Shown: positions 23,159-24,665 of the stretch, one piece after another
Position numbering within the stretch: position 1 is the stretch's first letter
Layout: each line of letters starts with the position of its first letter
Origin: JAAZFF01 sp964405775
GTDB taxonomy: Bacteria; Verrucomicrobiota; Kiritimatiellia; RFP12; UBA3636
Length of the DNA: 24,665 nucleotides
Direction of reading: 5' to 3'
Assembly (NCBI GenBank): GCA_964405775.1
Contig: CAYOPG010000030.1
Location: 1 to 24,665, forward strand
The notes under the pieces: generated by a model
Database searches by the model: none
What the model was told of the DNA's origin: nothing
Seen by the model: only the letters and a program-made list of their open reading frames with translations
Program-made: the position numbers and the translations under genes

Positions 23159-24617
23159 CGTTCCCGATGCGGTTGTACCTGTCGAGTACCTGCGGATAGA
23201 ACTTTGGATAAGTTTCCTTTATGGCTGCAAGTTCGGCTTCCATGACGGGCGTGCATACGGTGATGCTTTCCGGTGAAGCGAAGTCCTCCAGCCATTCGCG
23301 GAAGGTAAGCACCGCGTTGATCTTGCAGAAAGTGCCTTCCTTGCCGGTCTTGAGAGCGTCCATGATGCAGCCGCCCGTGCGACCGCAGCGGTATCCGGCG
23401 GTGCAGAACGAAGTGATGGTGCCGCGTCTAGCCAAGTCGCAGATCAGCTCTTCAAGCGTACGGGGGTCTCCAAGCATGAACTGCTGCTTGTCGATTTCCT
23501 GATTGCCGTCGCTCTCCGCATAAGCGCCGACACCGATGCGGGTTGAGGCGTCCATTTGCGTGATGCCGAGTCCAACGCAACGGTCGCGCAGCTCCGGGCT
23601 TTCGCGGGCAGTAACGATGAGTCCTGTGTATGGAACGGACAGTCGCAGCACTGTCACGGCATGTGCAAAATTGTCGTCCGTAAACGGATTCGGCGCATTG
23701 GCCACTTCCGAACCGCTCGCCGCATGCATGCGCGGTACGGAGAAAGTGTGCGGGCCGATTCCAACAAAGCGCTCCAGCTCGCGGGCGTGTGTAACGAGGC
23801 CCATGACCTCGAAGCGCCAGTCGTGCAAGCCGAAGAGGACGCCAAGGCCGACGTCGTCGATTCCTGCGTCAAACGCGCGGTGCATGCAGGTCAAGCGCCA
23901 CCCGTAATCACCTTTGATCGTGTTGGCGGGGTGCATGTCGGCGTAAGTCTTGTGGTGGTACGTTTCCTGAAACACCTGAAATGTGCCGATGCCGGCGCTA
24001 TGCACGGTTTTGAGATCGTCGATTGAAAGCGGCGCTGCATTTACGTTAACGCGCCGTACATTGCTTGTGCCTTTGCGGGTCTTTGCGCGCACGGAGTATA
24101 TGGCGTCAAGGCTTTCCGCTATGAAATTGGCGTTGGTGTCAGGGTGCTCTCCGTACACGGCCATGACGCGCTTATGTCCGTCGCGCCCGGTCATCGCCTC
24201 CGCCTCCGCCCTGATCTCCTCGATTGTAAGCGTGCGGCGTCTCTGCAGCGGGTTGTCGGCACGGAAGCCGCAGTATCTGCAGTTGTTTACGCAATAGCTG
24301 GAGATATACATCGGAGCGAAGGTCACAATGCGGTTATCGTACACCTTGCGCTTGATCTTGAGTGCCGTTTGCTCCATCTCATGGCGCAGATCGGGATCCT
24401 CCACGTACAGGAGAGCCGCAGTCTCGGCGGTGTCGAGAGTTTCGACCGCAAGCGACTTAGCCAGAATGTCGCGGATGAGTTTCGGGTCGGCGTTGCGCGC
24501 TTCTGCGAGTTGCTTCTCGATAAGGGCGTCGTTGATGAAATCGCGACCGTCGTTTTCAAGATAGCGAGAAATCTCGTCGCGCTTTATTATCGTTTGTGGG
24601 TTGAATTTAGTTTGCAT
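23136..24617 (-). CDS. HydG-like radical SAM enzyme with altered auxiliary-cluster motif
   Basis: HydG cleaves tyrosine to give the CO and CN ligands of the [FeFe]-hydrogenase H-cluster. This 493-residue protein has the radical SAM CX3CX2C motif CVNNCRYC (Cys109, Cys113, Cys116). It also has the HydG-typical VFQETYHHKTYADMHP, GIDDVGLGVLFGLHDWRFEV and GPHTFSVPR (His290), and a C-terminus ending INAVLTFREWLEDFA. Canonical HydG binds its second iron-sulphur cluster with CX2CX22C; here the segment reads CTAGYRCGRTGGC. Cys405 and Cys431 keep the usual 26-residue spacing, but the middle cysteine is Gly408 (codon GGA at 23396-23394), and Cys411 and Cys417 are extra. ThiH is less likely because of the HydG-specific tail. 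AAAGGA lies 9 nt before the ATG. Hydrogenase, hydE and hydF are not in view and may lie beyond the right edge. Confidence 0.85.
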   Translation of the reverse strand: MQTKFNPQTIIKRDEISRYLENDGRDFINDALIEKQLAEARNADPKLIRDILAKSLAVETLDTAETAALLYVEDPDLRHEMEQTALKIKRKVYDNRIVTFAPMYISSYCVNNCRYCGFRADNPLQRRRTLTIEEIRAEAEAMTGRDGHKRVMAVYGEHPDTNANFIAESLDAIYSVRAKTRKGTSNVRRVNVNAAPLSIDDLKTVHSAGIGTFQVFQETYHHKTYADMHPANTIKGDYGWRLTCMHRAFDAGIDDVGLGVLFGLHDWRFEVMGLVTHARELERFVGIGPHTFSVPRMHAASGSEVANAPNPFTDDNFAHAVTVLRLSVPYTGLIVTARESPELRDRCVGLGITQMDASTRIGVGAYAESDGNQEIDKQQFMLGDPRTLEELICDLARRGTITSFCTAGYRCGRTGGCIMDALKTGKEGTFCKINAVLTFREWLEDFASPESITVCTPVMEAELAAIKETYPKFYPQVLDRYNRIGNGERDLYF

Positions 24618-24665
24618 AGCTGTTGTCCTTTGGGTCAGAAAATCCTTGCCTCAGAAGTAAATCCA
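24618..24665 (-). promoter_or_regulatory. leader of the HydG-like gene, cut by window edge
   Basis: These 48 bases hold the ribosome site AAAGGA (about 24627-24632, minus strand) for the HydG-like gene. No promoter can be recognised in so short a piece, and the gene may be read from upstream genes outside the window. Confidence 0.5.

Overview
The window looks like chromosomal DNA of an anaerobic Gram-negative bacterium. Lipoproteins, a three-part RND efflux system, ExbB/ExbD energizers and heptosyltransferase-type enzymes all imply an outer membrane. A HydG-type radical SAM protein suggests [FeFe]-hydrogenase metabolism. The ketol-acid reductoisomerase is of the kind I associate with Bacteroidetes and PVC bacteria, and secreted TPR proteins encoded beside ExbB/ExbD are a habit of the PVC superphylum (Verrucomicrobiota, Kiritimatiellota, Lentisphaerota). 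PVC is my best guess, from recalled family resemblance only. A run of 100 Ns shows that the sequence is a scaffolded draft. There are no phage, IS, integrase or CRISPR signals.

Layout. (1) 1-3415, minus strand: M28/glutaminyl-cyclase-like lipoprotein, GT9 glycosyltransferase, xseB and a GT-B glycosyltransferase cut by the window edge, tightly packed with overlaps. (2) 3642-4884, plus strand: a promoter, tRNA-Gln(CTG) and ilvC, probably one transcript. A 28-bp perfect palindrome follows, at the junction with a convergent operon. (3) 4943-12986, minus strand: a strong promoter, then a 1077-aa secreted TPR protein, a 270-aa secreted TPR protein, ExbB with a signal peptide, two ExbD proteins, thiol peroxidase Tpx and a compact GH78 alpha-L-rhamnosidase-like enzyme. 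(4) 13056-19842, plus strand: triple direct repeats, a consensus-like promoter, then TetR regulator, TolC-like lipoprotein, RND adaptor (with the assembly gap), RND pump and a small PII-like protein. (5) 19871-24617, minus strand: a HydG-like radical SAM enzyme overlapping mfd.

How the parts work together. Block 3 appears to be a proton-driven envelope energizer (ExbB/ExbD) whose partners are secreted TPR proteins; no TonB, TolA, TolB or Pal gene is in view. Block 4 is a self-contained efflux operon with its own repressor and a possible small-molecule-sensing PII-like subunit at its end. In block 5 the HydG-like protein keeps the radical SAM cysteines but has glycine in place of one canonical auxiliary-cluster cysteine, with two extra cysteines nearby. 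That is the observation I consider most worth checking.
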